Source: Chloroflexota bacterium (GTDB lineage: Bacteria; Chloroflexota; Dehalococcoidia; JACPQD01). From it: a DNA stretch of 64,000 nt. The notes beneath the pieces are model-generated. The model was given only the letters and a program-made list of their open reading frames with translations. It was not told the DNA's origin and searched no databases. The position numbers were made by a program, and so were the translations under genes. Location: positions 1 through 64,000 of the forward strand of contig JACPQD010000079.1 of NCBI GenBank assembly GCA_016190665.1. Direction: 5' to 3'. Positions 8,612-18,460 of this stretch are shown piece by piece. Position 1 is the first letter of the stretch; each line of letters starts with the position of its first letter.

Positions 8612-8938
8612 TTAGTTTTTGGGTCCAGTTTCCTTGCTAACCCACTCCAGGTATTCCCGGAGTCCCTCCACAATGGGCACGGCGACTATCTCCGGCACCT
8701 CATAGGGGTGCATCTCTTTAATGGTCCTCTCCACCTCAGCATAGAGGTCGCCCCGCGTTTTGATGAGGCAGAGCCACTCCGGGTTCCGCTCGACCTTTCC
8801 CTTCCACCAGTAGGTGGTATCGATAGGCCCGATGATCTGGACGCAGGCCGCCAGCCGCCGCTCCACGAGGACCCTGGCTATCCGCTCCGCGTCCTCTTTC
8901 TTTTCCGTGGTGGTGGAGATTTGGAGGAAGTCGGACAT
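8612..8938 (-). CDS. cutA: Divalent-cation tolerance protein CutA
   Basis: A 108-residue CutA1-family protein of standard length. Recognised from the pattern LQISTTTEKKEDAERIARVLVERRLAACVQI at the N-terminus, then YWWKGKVE, and the C-terminal HPYEVPEIVAVPI. These proteins form ferredoxin-like trimers in the cytoplasm. The link to copper tolerance comes from E. coli and may not hold widely. It is the first gene of a short minus-strand pair with tspO. Confidence 0.93.
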   Translation of the reverse strand: MSDFLQISTTTEKKEDAERIARVLVERRLAACVQIIGPIDTTYWWKGKVERNPEWLCLIKTRGDLYAEVERTIKEMHPYEVPEIVAVPIVEGLREYLEWVSKETGPKN

Positions 8939-9008
8939 TATCTTGCTACCTTGGGACTCACGCGAAGCCGCGAAGGCGCGAAAAGGGAGACTTGGATGAA
9001 GGATGGCA

Positions 9009-9227
9009 TCACCCTGCCAGCGCCTTCAAGAGCCGCGCCCGCAGCCCGATCAAAGTAAGCCCTACCACCTCTTTGCGCGCTTCATCGTAGCGCACAACCA
9101 TGCCCTCCCCGATGTCCATGCCCAACGCCGGCTTCGGGTCGCCAATCGAGAGGTAAAGCACGTCCGCCTCTTCGTCATAGTCCCACGTGATCTTGTCCGG
9201 TTTGTCCAGGATCTTCAGCGCTTCCAT
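9009..9227 (-). CDS. DUF2283 family protein
   Basis: A 72-residue DUF2283 protein, with the typical WDYDEEADVLYLSIGDP and VVRYDEARKEVVGLTLI segments. The start is the ATG of MEALKILDK with GGAAGG directly upstream. Three more members lie at 56602, 57379 and 58499, where they sit beside toxin-like genes. Here no toxin-like neighbour is evident, so this may be a solitary copy. Function is unknown; an antitoxin role is inferred only from the other copies. Confidence 0.8.
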   Translation of the reverse strand: MEALKILDKPDKITWDYDEEADVLYLSIGDPKPALGMDIGEGMVVRYDEARKEVVGLTLIGLRARLLKALAG

Positions 9228-9413
9228 ATCCTTCCCGTGCTGCCGTCGGTTTCGTCTGTGGATTTCCCGCTGGCGGCCCGGTTTTCCGCAAAATGAGGAA
9301 GCGAAACCTGAACAGTTCGCCGGCCAATATCGGGGCTCGTCGTTGCTCAGCGCCAAACAAAGCCACCCATTTGCGGTCCACCCCGCGCTAGCGTGGAGCG
9401 GCGAAACAGTCGT

Positions 9414-10000
9414 TCACCGCGACCTCGGGGGGATGGGTTTCGAACTGAAATTGAAGGGAAGCACGCCCTCCTCCGTGTAAGCAACGAACCAACCTTCTAT
9501 CGCGACGTCCACCCTCCAAGGAATGCTCCCGAACAAACCTTTTCGAGCTCTAACAACGGTGACGAGCCGATCAATATCAACGGGCTCGCCATCGTCTTGC
9601 AACAGAGAGGGCACCCATAATCCGGTAAGTCGCACTCTTGCCATGCGCCCGTCACTGACCTTCACCAGGGTGCGCACGTCAAGAAACCGGCCAGACGGCC
9701 CGGTTTCACCCGAGAAAGCATAGCACTTGGCTCGAAACACCCTTCGTAGTTCTGCCAGCTACGCGATTGGATAGCCAAAATGCATTTCTTAACGGCGTCA
9801 CCTTCAGAATGAGGCCAGGGGAGATTCTCCACGTACAAATCTGCTGCCAACTGCCGATCTTTGGTGGATAACCGCGCGTATAACGCGCCAACGTCCTCTC
9901 CAGTCGCGGCGAAAGCTAGCCACAATATGAAACCCACAATGCCCAACCCCGCGAAACCCACCACCTGATTGCCGAACGAGTTTTCCGAAGATTGCGCCAT
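9414..10000 (-). pseudogene. Frameshifted small membrane-anchored hypothetical protein
   Basis: Two overlapping minus-strand frames read as one protein. The upstream part (from MAQSSENSFG at 10000, or MLGKWE at 10018) has a membrane segment VVGFAGLGIVGFILWLAFAA and ends SWQNYEG at about 9740. The downstream part continues VFRAKCYAFSGETG and ends at 9414. One extra G in the GGG run at about 9738-9740 would join them into a protein of about 195 residues. It is either a sequencing error, a recent frameshift, or two overlapping genes. The family is not recognised. Confidence 0.45.
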
Positions 10001-10018
10001 TTCCCACTTCCCCAGCAA

Positions 10019-10467
10019 CCTTCCGTATCAGTTGCCGACCCGTATCGTGTACGCCGAATCGGGCCCACACACTCCTGGGTGAGGTCGCCGCACGACCATG
10101 GCGTTGCCCCGGTGCGGGCAGAGACAGAAGAGAGTTTCCGCTCAGCCTGCAACGTGACCGCCTCCGATCAGCACCCGGCAGCACGCCCGCAATACGTTCG
10201 AGAGTTCGTCAATGAACCCTTGGTACCCGGGATGTGGCCCATGTGAGGCGGACGTTCGCGATGCCAGGCATAACTCAAGAAGCGTGCGAAGGGGGGAGCG
10301 GCACTTATCCTTACCAGGTGCGGATACTTGAGAAGGACGCCACGCCAGTTCGCTCCGACTACTCCGGGCGAATTCTGCGCCATGTGAGGGCTCGAAACTC
10401 ATTCTGGAGACTCCAACCCGGGGTTCCAGCAGGCGTGTCCAGAAGCCCCCTTCGATTCTTCAGGGTA
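10019..10467. other. Intergenic region, nothing recognised
   Basis: About 450 bases. The short open frames on both strands have no protein-like composition, and I see no structured RNA or repeat here. Confidence 0.5.
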
Positions 10468-11928
10468 CTAGCGTGCAGGATCCAGACGATCCCAAAGGTT
10501 CTCGGCCAGCGCGTTCAGGTCCAGACCCTCTGGAATTTCGGGTTCCGTCGGACAGCTCGTGAGCGGGAATCTGTTTGTGCCGACCATCGCAACTCGCCCG
10601 GGGAATGACGGCACAAATCCAAGCAATAGGAAAAGCCACCAAGCGAGATTACTGGGGGGACGCATTGCCTCCTCCAAACTCTGTTTCGAAGACCAGATTG
10701 GCCAGTCAGGCCCTTGGTGTGATTGATGAGTTCCTTCGTCCCTAAGGACGGGGTTCATCAACACGCCGAGTCTCTCCTGGGCTAGGTGAACGGCCTGCTC
10801 CCACTGAATTCGCTCGTCCTTCCCTGCGACAACAACGACTTTTTGCTCCGCTAGCTCTGCCAAGTAATGCACTGCGGCTATCGACAGCGCGGGCCGCAGA
10901 AAATCGAGAGTTGGATTTGTCTTGATGTCCTCCTTGACTTTGTCCTCATAATCCTTATTGTTGATTGCCAACATCTGTTCCAGCTTCAACCTCGAAGCTA
11001 TTGTCCGAAATCCAGCTTGTACTTTGGGATAGTCTTTGAATGACGGGGCAAAGAGCTCAGATAAGCAGAGTGTTTCGTGCGGGTTGACTCCCCTTGACTG
11101 AACATAGCGAAGTAATTTCTGCTGAAATCTCTCGCAATCGGTGCGACTGTAGTTCCTGTTAGCCCCAGCACCGCAATCAGCTATAAGAAGCGTCACCCGC
11201 CATCCCAACAGGGCAAGAAGCCTGATCAGCTCAGTCTGCCCCCTGTGGATAACCGTAACAACGTTTCTTGGCACTACTGGCCAAACGACAACTGAAGGAC
11301 TAGCTAGATTCGTGAAAGCCAAGTTGTAGACCTCGATCCCGCCTAATTCGAGGTGAAGAGTGACCCATTTGGCCAAACCAACATCTGGGTTTTCATGGGC
11401 GTATGTTCGCCAGTCAAAAGAGTACAACTCCTGCTCGTTTGCCACTCCCTTCAGCGCACATTTTCCGACCGAGGCCAAGTATTTTTGGGTCTGAGTTGGC
11501 CCCCAGATCGCGCTCACTGCCTGGTAGAGATTGTTTCCGATCAATACTTCGCCCGGTTTAGCTGCGTCCCGCATACGCACCCCCCGGTTTACACCAGAAC
11601 CGAAAACATCGTCAGCAGTGGCGAACACAACTCCAAGCTCAATCCCAATTTTGATTTCAAGTGCTTGTCGACTGAGGCAAGGCTGTTTCAAATAGAACTC
11701 TTGGAGGTTCGACGACAGGCGCAGAGCATTTGTGGGATCCTCAAATTCAATGAGATATCCGTCTCCAGTGTTCTTAATGCCGGTTCCTCCAACCAAGTCT
11801 GCCATGCCTGTTATGACATCGAAATGATTCATCAGCTCTGGAACGTATGCATCATGCCCTAGGCCCTCTGTGAGTTCTGTGGAGCCCTTTAAGTCCGTGA
11901 ACATAATTACAGTTACCTTATTGGGCAT
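10468..11928 (-). CDS. Class III nucleotide cyclase fused to TyrRS/TrpRS-like domain
   Basis: A 486-residue two-domain protein. Residues 1-165 are a class III adenylate/guanylate cyclase domain with intact-looking catalytic features: first metal Asp in FTDLKGST, Lys and second metal Asp in KNTGDG, and VNRGVR with the transition-state Asn and Arg. Residues about 215-425 resemble a class I tRNA synthetase catalytic core of the Tyr/Trp type: HRGQ in the HIGH position, LLGWRVTLLIADCGA, SRGVNPHET, VVVAGKDERIQWEQAVHLA (the GxDQ region) and WSSKQS in the KMSKS position. No tRNA-binding domain is evident. It overlaps the radical SAM stop by 11 bases (ATGCCCAATAA), making a tight operon. Function is unknown. 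Confidence 0.75.
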   Translation of the reverse strand: MPNKVTVIMFTDLKGSTELTEGLGHDAYVPELMNHFDVITGMADLVGGTGIKNTGDGYLIEFEDPTNALRLSSNLQEFYLKQPCLSRQALEIKIGIELGVVFATADDVFGSGVNRGVRMRDAAKPGEVLIGNNLYQAVSAIWGPTQTQKYLASVGKCALKGVANEQELYSFDWRTYAHENPDVGLAKWVTLHLELGGIEVYNLAFTNLASPSVVVWPVVPRNVVTVIHRGQTELIRLLALLGWRVTLLIADCGAGANRNYSRTDCERFQQKLLRYVQSRGVNPHETLCLSELFAPSFKDYPKVQAGFRTIASRLKLEQMLAINNKDYEDKVKEDIKTNPTLDFLRPALSIAAVHYLAELAEQKVVVVAGKDERIQWEQAVHLAQERLGVLMNPVLRDEGTHQSHQGPDWPIWSSKQSLEEAMRPPSNLAWWLFLLLGFVPSFPGRVAMVGTNRFPLTSCPTEPEIPEGLDLNALAENLWDRLDPAR

Positions 11929-13105
11929 TTGATTGACCTCCCCCGGACCTGTCCGGCGCGTTCAAATATCTTGTAGCGTGACAGCCCATATTCACCTGTC
12001 TAACAATTTCGCCCGTTCGTGGGCGACGGGGCGTTTGGGAGTCAATGACTACTTTTTGTGGTCTCTGGTTTGATTCAGTATGAAACGTACCGTCGGGTGC
12101 CACGAGTATCACAGAGTTCACTATTCTGTTGGATTCTGTCTGGACCGCCATCTCTCGTTTCCAGAACTTCTCTTGCGCTTCGTGCACTTTGTCAGACACA
12201 TATTCCCAGGCCTTGGGGGACAGACTCAACTTCCTGTACCAATCCATGTTCTTACTTGACGGGGCGATCTGAAGAATTCGCCACGAGCGAACGCCCAGCC
12301 GGTAGAGCTTATCTCCAAAAGCCACCAAGTCAGTGGCGGTCTTGTTAGTTGCGACCGTTTGTATCGTTACAGTTAGGCCCGCATCCAATGACCTGCAGAT
12401 CGCATCTAAGGCACTGGCACTGGTGGAAGGGGTATGCGAACGAAAAGGTCTTTCAAGAAGACGTCTGAGAAACTCGTTGACCTTCGGGCGCTCCGAGTCA
12501 AGTGAGATACGGACCGCGACATTGTGTGTGGCGAAGAGGTCAATATGATGGTCCTTGAGGCCATAACCGTTTGTGTCGACAACGATGCCCACCTTTCCAC
12601 TCAAGTAATTGATCGCACGAGTGAGGTGGGGACTAACGAGGGGGTCGCCCCCCGTAATCACCACAACCAAAGGATCGAAGCTCAGGATTGCCTCAGCAAT
12701 CGACTTGATGTCGCTGGCGTTGGTTGGCTCACCCTTTTCACCCCTCATCAAGTCCTCGGCATAGCAGTATCGACACTTGAGTTGGCAGATTCCCGTTATG
12801 AGCCAGTTGATAACGATTGGCCTCGACACTGCGGGTACGGTATTCCAGGCTTCTCTATTTGGAAGGAGATTGGTCGATGGGTGCTGGGCAAGATGGACAG
12901 GCCTCGCCCAGCCTGCTCCCAGACAATTGTCATATTCCTGACAGGGCGGTAGGGGCAAGCTACGGTCAAGCCACTGCCTCACATCCGTCTTCTCTGATGA
13001 ATCAACCGCATAGACAAGACCGGTGTAGGGCGAATAAGCGAGGAGTCCAAAGCCTGGGTCATCCCGCACTATGATTCCGCTTTGCGTTAACACCGTTCTT
13101 TCCAC
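11918..13105 (-). CDS. Radical SAM enzyme, second gene of cyclase operon
   Basis: A 395-residue radical SAM protein. The cluster-binding motif is C107-x3-C111-x2-C114 (CQLKCRYCYAE), followed by ITGGDPL (the GGE-like motif, here GGD) and VDTNG. About 90 residues precede the motif, including YSPYTGLVYAVD, recalling N-terminal domains of peptide-modifying radical SAM enzymes. A short Cys-poor tail argues against a full SPASM domain. It lies 6 bases after the methyltransferase gene and overlaps the cyclase-synthetase gene. The substrate is unknown; a small molecule, a peptide or a tRNA are all possible. Confidence 0.85.
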   Translation of the reverse strand: MERTVLTQSGIIVRDDPGFGLLAYSPYTGLVYAVDSSEKTDVRQWLDRSLPLPPCQEYDNCLGAGWARPVHLAQHPSTNLLPNREAWNTVPAVSRPIVINWLITGICQLKCRYCYAEDLMRGEKGEPTNASDIKSIAEAILSFDPLVVVITGGDPLVSPHLTRAINYLSGKVGIVVDTNGYGLKDHHIDLFATHNVAVRISLDSERPKVNEFLRRLLERPFRSHTPSTSASALDAICRSLDAGLTVTIQTVATNKTATDLVAFGDKLYRLGVRSWRILQIAPSSKNMDWYRKLSLSPKAWEYVSDKVHEAQEKFWKREMAVQTESNRIVNSVILVAPDGTFHTESNQRPQKVVIDSQTPRRPRTGEIVRQVNMGCHATRYLNAPDRSGGGQSNAQ

Positions 13106-13111
13106 TCTCGC

Positions 13112-14389
13112 TTACCGGCTCAGATGAATAAGATATTTCCCGTGCTTTGCTCTCACTCCACGAGCTCGCGGGTTCTTTGTGCCAATGTGGAAGTATTCGC
13201 CCAACTGAGTTAACTCGGCGGTAAATCCGAGCTTTGTCCATGTCTCCAGGACAACTTCAGCTACGGGAACAACTCTACCTCTGTGAGTGTTATTGACAAC
13301 AACAATATAACCTTCGAATTCCTCTCCGAGCGCATGATTGATGTTCCCAAATGCCTGCTCCAAATCAGAAAAATAGTTCTCAAAGTAGGGCAAGTAGTAA
13401 CCTTGGTCGTCTTTAATAGCGCGCTGGGAACGCTTTAGCGTTTTGATAGTGTTGATGAACTGATTGGCCGCAGCAGATTCCGGCAATCGTACCTCACGGC
13501 CGGCGACGGTGTTGGAGCCGATAATGTGGCCCTCAACCTGTCTTAGGGGCATTTCGTGCGCTGGGAGAAGAGAGAGAAGCTCATTTTCGGGATCGAACAT
13601 CGAAGCCATATCGGTGCGATTGGGATAAGGAGGTGAGGTGACCATTGCACGAAAGCGCTTTTTGGGAAAGACAAACGTCCGCGCGTCACCGTACTGCAGT
13701 TCATGCACAGATGATTTCGATTTCTCACCTATGGCGTTCAGTCTGAAAGCCAACGCACGAAGATACAGTTCGAAATCTTCCTCCCATCCTCGAAACACGC
13801 ACATGCCCCCCTTCTTGACGTGCGGAGCCACATCAGCCGCGACAGAGCAGGAAAGGCGCCCGGCAAACGGCAATAGGAGAGCCACGGATAACTCACACGA
13901 ATTCTTGCCATCAAAAAACCTGCTGACGGCTCCTTGTATCAGGTGAAGAATCTCCTGAAGCAGCTCGCGTGATTCTTGGGGAAACCATTCGTCGGACGAC
14001 AACGCCCTTAATGTGGCTCGCGGCCAACGAGAACGCGATGAAAGAAGCGAGTTTACGCATTGAGCGAACTGTCCAGAATTGACTGGCTGACACAAGATTT
14101 GCCATAGATGTTGAGGAAGATTGAATTCAAGACAATATGAGCTAATCCCAAATTCCGCGCAATACGATGTGAGGAGGCCGTACCCAGCCATCGGGTCAAG
14201 GATCTCTCCTCTCGCTTGCAGGAGTTCGACCAGCGTGCGCTCCTCTTCAGTAAAAGCGGCGTACCCGCGTCCGGAGTTCAGCAGAGATCGATATATGTCC
14301 CGAATCAGCGTGGTACGCGTAAGAAAAGCGGGCCCGCTTGATTCGCGAGAGAGCCGCGTGCGGTTTGACACACCCATGCAGTTCACCAA
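13112..14389 (-). CDS. SAM-dependent methyltransferase (SPPY type), first gene of cyclase operon
   Basis: A protein of about 425 residues with the AdoMet-binding motif I ILDPMAGYG at residues 63-71 and the catalytic motif IV TSPPYPNRTD at 251-260, so the order is I then IV. The SPPY motif is typical of N4-cytosine and some N6-adenine DNA methyltransferases and of TRM11-like RNA enzymes. The 180 residues between motifs are unusual and might hold a target-recognition region. The start is a TTG at 14389 (11 bases after GGAGGA) or the ATG at 14377. It leads the three-gene operon. No restriction nuclease adjoins it, although an unrelated R-M pair lies 3.4 kb away. Confidence 0.75.
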   Translation of the reverse strand: MVNCMGVSNRTRLSRESSGPAFLTRTTLIRDIYRSLLNSGRGYAAFTEEERTLVELLQARGEILDPMAGYGLLTSYCAEFGISSYCLEFNLPQHLWQILCQPVNSGQFAQCVNSLLSSRSRWPRATLRALSSDEWFPQESRELLQEILHLIQGAVSRFFDGKNSCELSVALLLPFAGRLSCSVAADVAPHVKKGGMCVFRGWEEDFELYLRALAFRLNAIGEKSKSSVHELQYGDARTFVFPKKRFRAMVTSPPYPNRTDMASMFDPENELLSLLPAHEMPLRQVEGHIIGSNTVAGREVRLPESAAANQFINTIKTLKRSQRAIKDDQGYYLPYFENYFSDLEQAFGNINHALGEEFEGYIVVVNNTHRGRVVPVAEVVLETWTKLGFTAELTQLGEYFHIGTKNPRARGVRAKHGKYLIHLSR

Positions 14390-14519
14390 ATCGCCGATAC
14401 TCCTCCGCGTCGTTCCTTGGTGACCAAAGTGGTCGCCTGACTACAGGGTCCACGAAGTGCAGATAACACCGACATGGCGGTCCTCGCACCCTTTGGACTT
14501 TCGGACTTAACGTTTGCTG

Positions 14520-16781
14520 TCAGCAGGTACCGTAACCGCAGTATAGACACTTAACGCAGCCTTCTTCATACATTAGCAGGTTATTGCATTCTGGACACTG
14601 CCCCACCACATTTCGCAGCGAGGTCTTCATCGATTTCCGGCTTGCGCTGTTTTCGACATGGGCCTTGCGGTCCGCGAACTTCAGTAGCACCTTAGAAATC
14701 GCATCCGCACATGAGAGCACCTCCTTACCACCCTCCCCGAATTCCTTATACGGTGTGGGACACCGGATGGCCGAAAGATGTTTGATTATATCATCAACTG
14801 CCACACCTGATCGCAGTGCCAGTGAGATTAGTCGAGACGTAGACTCAAGTTGTGCCGCTGCGCAGCCGCCGGACTTTCCTAAGACCGAGAAGACCTCAAA
14901 TAGTCCTTGGTCGTCTAAGTTTACGGTCACGTACATGGAGCCGCATCCGGTGGTTATTTTCGTGGTGCTCCCCCGGAGGTCTTCTGTCAGACGTTCACGC
15001 GGCCCGATGCGTACACCTCCGTCTCGTGTCGGCTGCCCTATGGCTAAGGGTGCCTTACGGCACCCGTATCTAAAGATGGTAATGCCCTTCAACCCCCTCT
15101 CGTGGGCCAGCGTGAACGCCCGGGCGACTTCCTCTCTCGTCGCGGTGTTCGGGAAGTTGACCGTCTTTGATACCGCATTATGGACGTGCCGCTGGAACGC
15201 AGCCTGCACCTCAACATGGCGATCAGGTGCTACTTCGTGAGCAATAACACAGACCTTCTTTACGTCATCGGGGACTCCCTCAATATTTCTGAGTTGTTGC
15301 CCCTTGGCCAATAGTTCCATGAGTCTCGCGGAGTAGAATCCGCGAGACTCAGCCAACTTCTGGAAAGTTGGGTTCACCTCTAGAAGCGTGGGTCCGCCGT
15401 CCAGCGTTCGTTCGAACACGAGGCCGAAAAGAGGCTCAATTCCACTTGAGCATCCCGCTAGTATATTGAGCGTACCGGTCGGGGCAATGGTGGTGCAGGT
15501 CGCGTTTCTTCGTCTAGCGTCCGGAGAAGCGAGAGCAGTTCCCTCTACGGCCGGAAAGGCGCCGCGTTCCTTTGCCAACTCCATCGAAGCTTTGCATGCC
15601 TCCTCAGCTATGAAGCGCATGACTTCCGAGGCGGTCTCCACGGCTTCAGGCGAGTCATAGGGAATACCGAGCTGGATCAGCATATCAGCAAAACCCATTA
15701 CGCCTAGCCCAATTTTCCTTGTCCGTTTGGTCATTTCCTCAATCTGCGGCAAGGGAAACTTGTTCACGTCGATCACGTTATCAAGGAATCTCACCGCTAT
15801 CTTAACGGTCTGTGATAGTCTCGCATAATTGACTTGGGCGGTCCCATCAGTTGTTATCAGCATTCTTGCAAGATTGATGGAGCCTAAATTGCATGACTCG
15901 TAAGGTAGGAGAGGCTGCTCGCCACAGGGGTTGGTGCTTTCAATCATGCCCAGTTCGGGAGTAGGGTTGGCCCGGTTCATCTGATCAATGAAGATGACTC
16001 CGGGCTCACCGGTTTCCCAGGCCATATCCACTATTTCGTTGAACACATCCTGAGCATTCACTCGGCCAACTACCTCATTTGACCGTGGGTTTATGAGGTC
16101 ATACGCGCTCCCAGCTTTTACCGCTTCCATGAATGCATCAGTTAGAGCAACTGAGAGGTTGAAATTTTGGAGTGCGTTTGGGTCCTTCTTCGCCCTAATG
16201 AACTTGATAATGTCAGGATGGCTCGCATTGAGAATCGCGATGCTCGCCCCTCGACGCATGCCACCCTGTTTGACGATTCTGGTGGCAGTATCGAAGATAT
16301 CGATGAAGGAGACTGGGCCGCTCGCCGCACCGCCCGTAGAACCCACCATGTCATTTTCCGGACGCAGCTTCGAAAAAGAAAATCCGGTGCCGCCACCGCT
16401 CTTGTGAATGAGGGCGCAGTTCGTAACGGCCTCAAAAATGGATTCCATCGAATCCTCTATGGGCAGAACGAAGCAAGCCGAGAGTTGGCCCACGTCCCGA
16501 CCCGCATTCATCAAAGTGGGGGAGTTGGGCAGGAACTCCAGATTGGCCATCAATGTCCAGAATTCCTCCGCTCTAGCCGCCACATCTGCCTTGGGGTCGT
16601 AAATACGGTCCGCCGAAGCAACAGCGCGCGCGACACGGCGTAACATGGCCTCTGGTGTCTCAACGGTATTTCCTTGCGCGTCCTTCTTCAGATACCTTTT
16701 CTCTAAGACGCGGAGCGCATTGTTAGAGAAGCCGATCTTGGCTCCTTGCGCCTTTCCATTGTCCACATTTCGTCTCGCCAC
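14520..16781 (-). CDS. nrdJ: Adenosylcobalamin-dependent ribonucleotide reductase (class II)
   Basis: A 753-residue class II reductase that converts ribonucleotides to deoxyribonucleotides using adenosylcobalamin. The start chosen is a GTG preceded by GGGAGGTGAAGCC; an upstream in-frame start at 16850 lacks such a site. Visible features are the redox Cys in [11 protein letters not shown], the radical-site loop [21 protein letters not shown] with Asn, Cys and Glu, and [17 protein letters not shown]. The C-terminal tail has CPECNN and CLYCGYGTC, a zinc-ribbon-like end common in class II enzymes. No vitamin B12 riboswitch was recognised upstream. Confidence 0.95.
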   Translation of the reverse strand: MARRNVDNGKAQGAKIGFSNNALRVLEKRYLKKDAQGNTVETPEAMLRRVARAVASADRIYDPKADVAARAEEFWTLMANLEFLPNSPTLMNAGRDVGQLSACFVLPIEDSMESIFEAVTNCALIHKSGGGTGFSFSKLRPENDMVGSTGGAASGPVSFIDIFDTATRIVKQGGMRRGASIAILNASHPDIIKFIRAKKDPNALQNFNLSVALTDAFMEAVKAGSAYDLINPRSNEVVGRVNAQDVFNEIVDMAWETGEPGVIFIDQMNRANPTPELGMIESTNPCGEQPLLPYESCNLGSINLARMLITTDGTAQVNYARLSQTVKIAVRFLDNVIDVNKFPLPQIEEMTKRTRKIGLGVMGFADMLIQLGIPYDSPEAVETASEVMRFIAEEACKASMELAKERGAFPAVEGTALASPDARRRNATCTTIAPTGTLNILAGCSSGIEPLFGLVFERTLDGGPTLLEVNPTFQKLAESRGFYSARLMELLAKGQQLRNIEGVPDDVKKVCVIAHEVAPDRHVEVQAAFQRHVHNAVSKTVNFPNTATREEVARAFTLAHERGLKGITIFRYGCRKAPLAIGQPTRDGGVRIGPRERLTEDLRGSTTKITTGCGSMYVTVNLDDQGLFEVFSVLGKSGGCAAAQLESTSRLISLALRSGVAVDDIIKHLSAIRCPTPYKEFGEGGKEVLSCADAISKVLLKFADRKAHVENSASRKSMKTSLRNVVGQCPECNNLLMYEEGCVKCLYCGYGTC

Positions 16782-17375
16782 GGCTTCACCTCCCGACGAA
16801 CGCCCTTTGCACGAATCTGCTAGTGCCTGGCATACTGGGAATAGGTGCACCCAGTCATATGTCGAACCATGACCTTCCTCTTACGAATTGGAAGACGCGG
16901 TCAAGGGGGAATTGACCGGCAACATGGTAGACCACTGGCACGAACTGTCAAGGTTCAGCAGCCCCAAACACGACGGTGGCGTGAGCAACGCACTTGAAAC
17001 CTCTAGTGGCCTGGTCTTGGGGGCTCTACTGACCGGTATTTCCGACATGAACTCTTGACAGGGCTATACCTAATCCGGAATTCCCCATTTCAGCTGTTGA
17101 TTGCCGGGAAGTCACGGCACGGCGCTATCTGGCGGCATTATAGGCTCCCGCTGTCTGGATTGTCAAGCAGCTTCTCGAACACTGCGGAATGTTGGGGACG
17201 TTCATCGCTGCTGCAACATGGCTACCGCCGCCGCTGCATGCCAGAGCGATGATAACCTGGGAAGCACGCGGCGCCCGCAGGCATACTCAAAAAGTATGTA
17301 AAAGGGAGACCGAACATCCTGTGTAAACTACTGGCAGAAGCGTATTCAACGCTGTCCCCACGTGGAGGCGACGCC
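16782..17375. promoter_or_regulatory. nrdJ upstream region with candidate promoter
   Basis: On the minus strand TTGACA (16951-16946), a 16-base spacer and TACCAT (16929-16924) form a plausible nrdJ promoter about 140 bases before the GTG. No NrdR-box pair or B12 riboswitch core was recognised. From 16952 to 17375 I see no gene or repeat. Confidence 0.45.
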
Positions 17376-17621
17376 ATGCTTAGAGAACTCCTCAACCGGA
17401 TATACGATTATGTCATGGGACGAAGCACGCTTGCTGGTCTGGAAACCTGGCTATTGTCAAACCTGCAAGAGATACTGGACTCGGGCGACGATAAGGCCAT
17501 CCACGTGGCAAACCAACTGGATGCCGACCTCGTCGAGCTCGGCGAAGGTCTGATCGACGAAGCGACCTTCCGGCAGCGTCTGGAAGCGCTGATAGGAGCC
17601 TTCTCTACCAGCCAGCCGTAG
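17376..17621 (+). CDS. Small hypothetical protein
   Basis: An 81-residue acidic, helical protein (MLRELLNRIYDYVMGRST ... ADLVELGEGLIDEATFRQRL). GGAGGCGACGCC before the ATG supports it as a true gene. I do not recognise the family. It stands alone, between nrdJ and the restriction-modification island, and reads opposite to both. The composition resembles small partner proteins of toxin-antitoxin or regulatory loci, but no partner is adjacent. Confidence 0.6.
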   Translation: MLRELLNRIYDYVMGRSTLAGLETWLLSNLQEILDSGDDKAIHVANQLDADLVELGEGLIDEATFRQRLEALIGAFSTSQP

Positions 17622-17727
17622 GCCGTTCCACTTCGACTTCTCGCTCCCTTCTCCGATTCGCTTGCGTTCTTCGGAGTCTTCGACTTCCCGCTCCGTGCTT
17701 CTCGCTTCTTGCTTCGTCTCCCCTGCA

Positions 17728-17778
17728 TCGTATACGCTGAGTTAAACGTCACGTACTCCTCGGTGGTCGCAGCCCCAG
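17728..17778 (-). repeat. Duplicated argJ 3'-end fragment (left boundary of R-M island)
   Basis: The 51 bases repeat the last coding bases of argJ at 19584-19636 with a few substitutions and a short deletion. On the minus strand both spell TEEYVTFNSAYT, and CGTATACGCTGA and TTAAACGTCAC are shared. The restriction-modification genes lie exactly between the two copies. Confidence 0.8.
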
Positions 17779-17794
17779 TCGCGGGCTGGACGAC

Positions 17795-18460
17795 TTAACT
17801 CTCTGACTTCTCTTCCCATTGATGCTTGACCTTTTCGAAGTAGGAGATACGATCTCGAATCTTCCCGATCTCCTTCGGATAGAACTCAAGCATGATCTCG
17901 CACAGCTCGATCATCCATTTCTTCCGAGAGTAGCTTTCGTTGATATGAATGCTGTTTGCGTTGGCGATCTGTATCTGTCCCCAGCCTAACGCGCCGACGG
18001 TCAAACAGTCCCATGACAGGAATTCAATTGGAAAGAAATGTACCTCTTTGACCAGCGCTTCTGTCTGTTCAAGAGTGTGCTTGACCATCAATACAACAAA
18101 GTAGTTCTTGTCGTCTTGATAGAACCGGGCAAGCCTTTCGACTGATGTCAAATTCGGCATGTTGAAGTGGGTTTCCATTCTGTGTGTTTTCACGTCCACG
18201 ACATAGTAGAATCCATCCGTGTCGGTGAACGCGAGGTCGGCCATTGCCCGGCGCGCGAACTCCGCTGAGTATTCCACGCACAAGCCCGGGATCAGTGACT
18301 GAAATCGTTCGGAGAGTATTGCCTGAATCGCATCACCCGCGGCCCTGGGGCTTGCAGCCGTTCTCGAAGATAAGAAATCAGGTTGCGAATTAAGAAGCGC
18401 CGCGATCGCGTTTTCGACTGACTTGTGCTGGTGCGTGTAGAAAATCTGACTTCTGCTCAC
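17795..18460 (-). CDS. Type II restriction endonuclease
   Basis: A 221-residue protein encoded directly after a DNA methyltransferase. The probable PD-(D/E)XK core is ADLAFTDTDGFYYVVDVKTH (residues about 90-110): an Asp, then D-V-K. The following FNMPNLTSVERLARFYQDDKNYFVV is a conserved stretch I associate with a family of type II enzymes, though I cannot name the recognition sequence. Its ATG overlaps the methyltransferase stop (4 bases). The pair lies on an island bounded by a duplicated argJ end, with base composition visibly less G+C-rich than argJ, indicating acquisition by transfer. Confidence 0.8.
   Translation of the reverse strand: MSRSQIFYTHQHKSVENAIAALLNSQPDFLSSRTAASPRAAGDAIQAILSERFQSLIPGLCVEYSAEFARRAMADLAFTDTDGFYYVVDVKTHRMETHFNMPNLTSVERLARFYQDDKNYFVVLMVKHTLEQTEALVKEVHFFPIEFLSWDCLTVGALGWGQIQIANANSIHINESYSRKKWMIELCEIMLEFYPKEIGKIRDRISYFEKVKHQWEEKSES

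Noticed and set aside
14247-14489. 80-codon minus-strand frame overlapping the methyltransferase start
   Set aside because: It overlaps the first 140 bases of the methyltransferase gene in another frame and has no recognised family; it may hide an upstream remnant but cannot be supported.
16782-17060. Vitamin B12 riboswitch before nrdJ
   Set aside because: Expected for a class II reductase, but no conserved B12-box core could be found on the minus strand.
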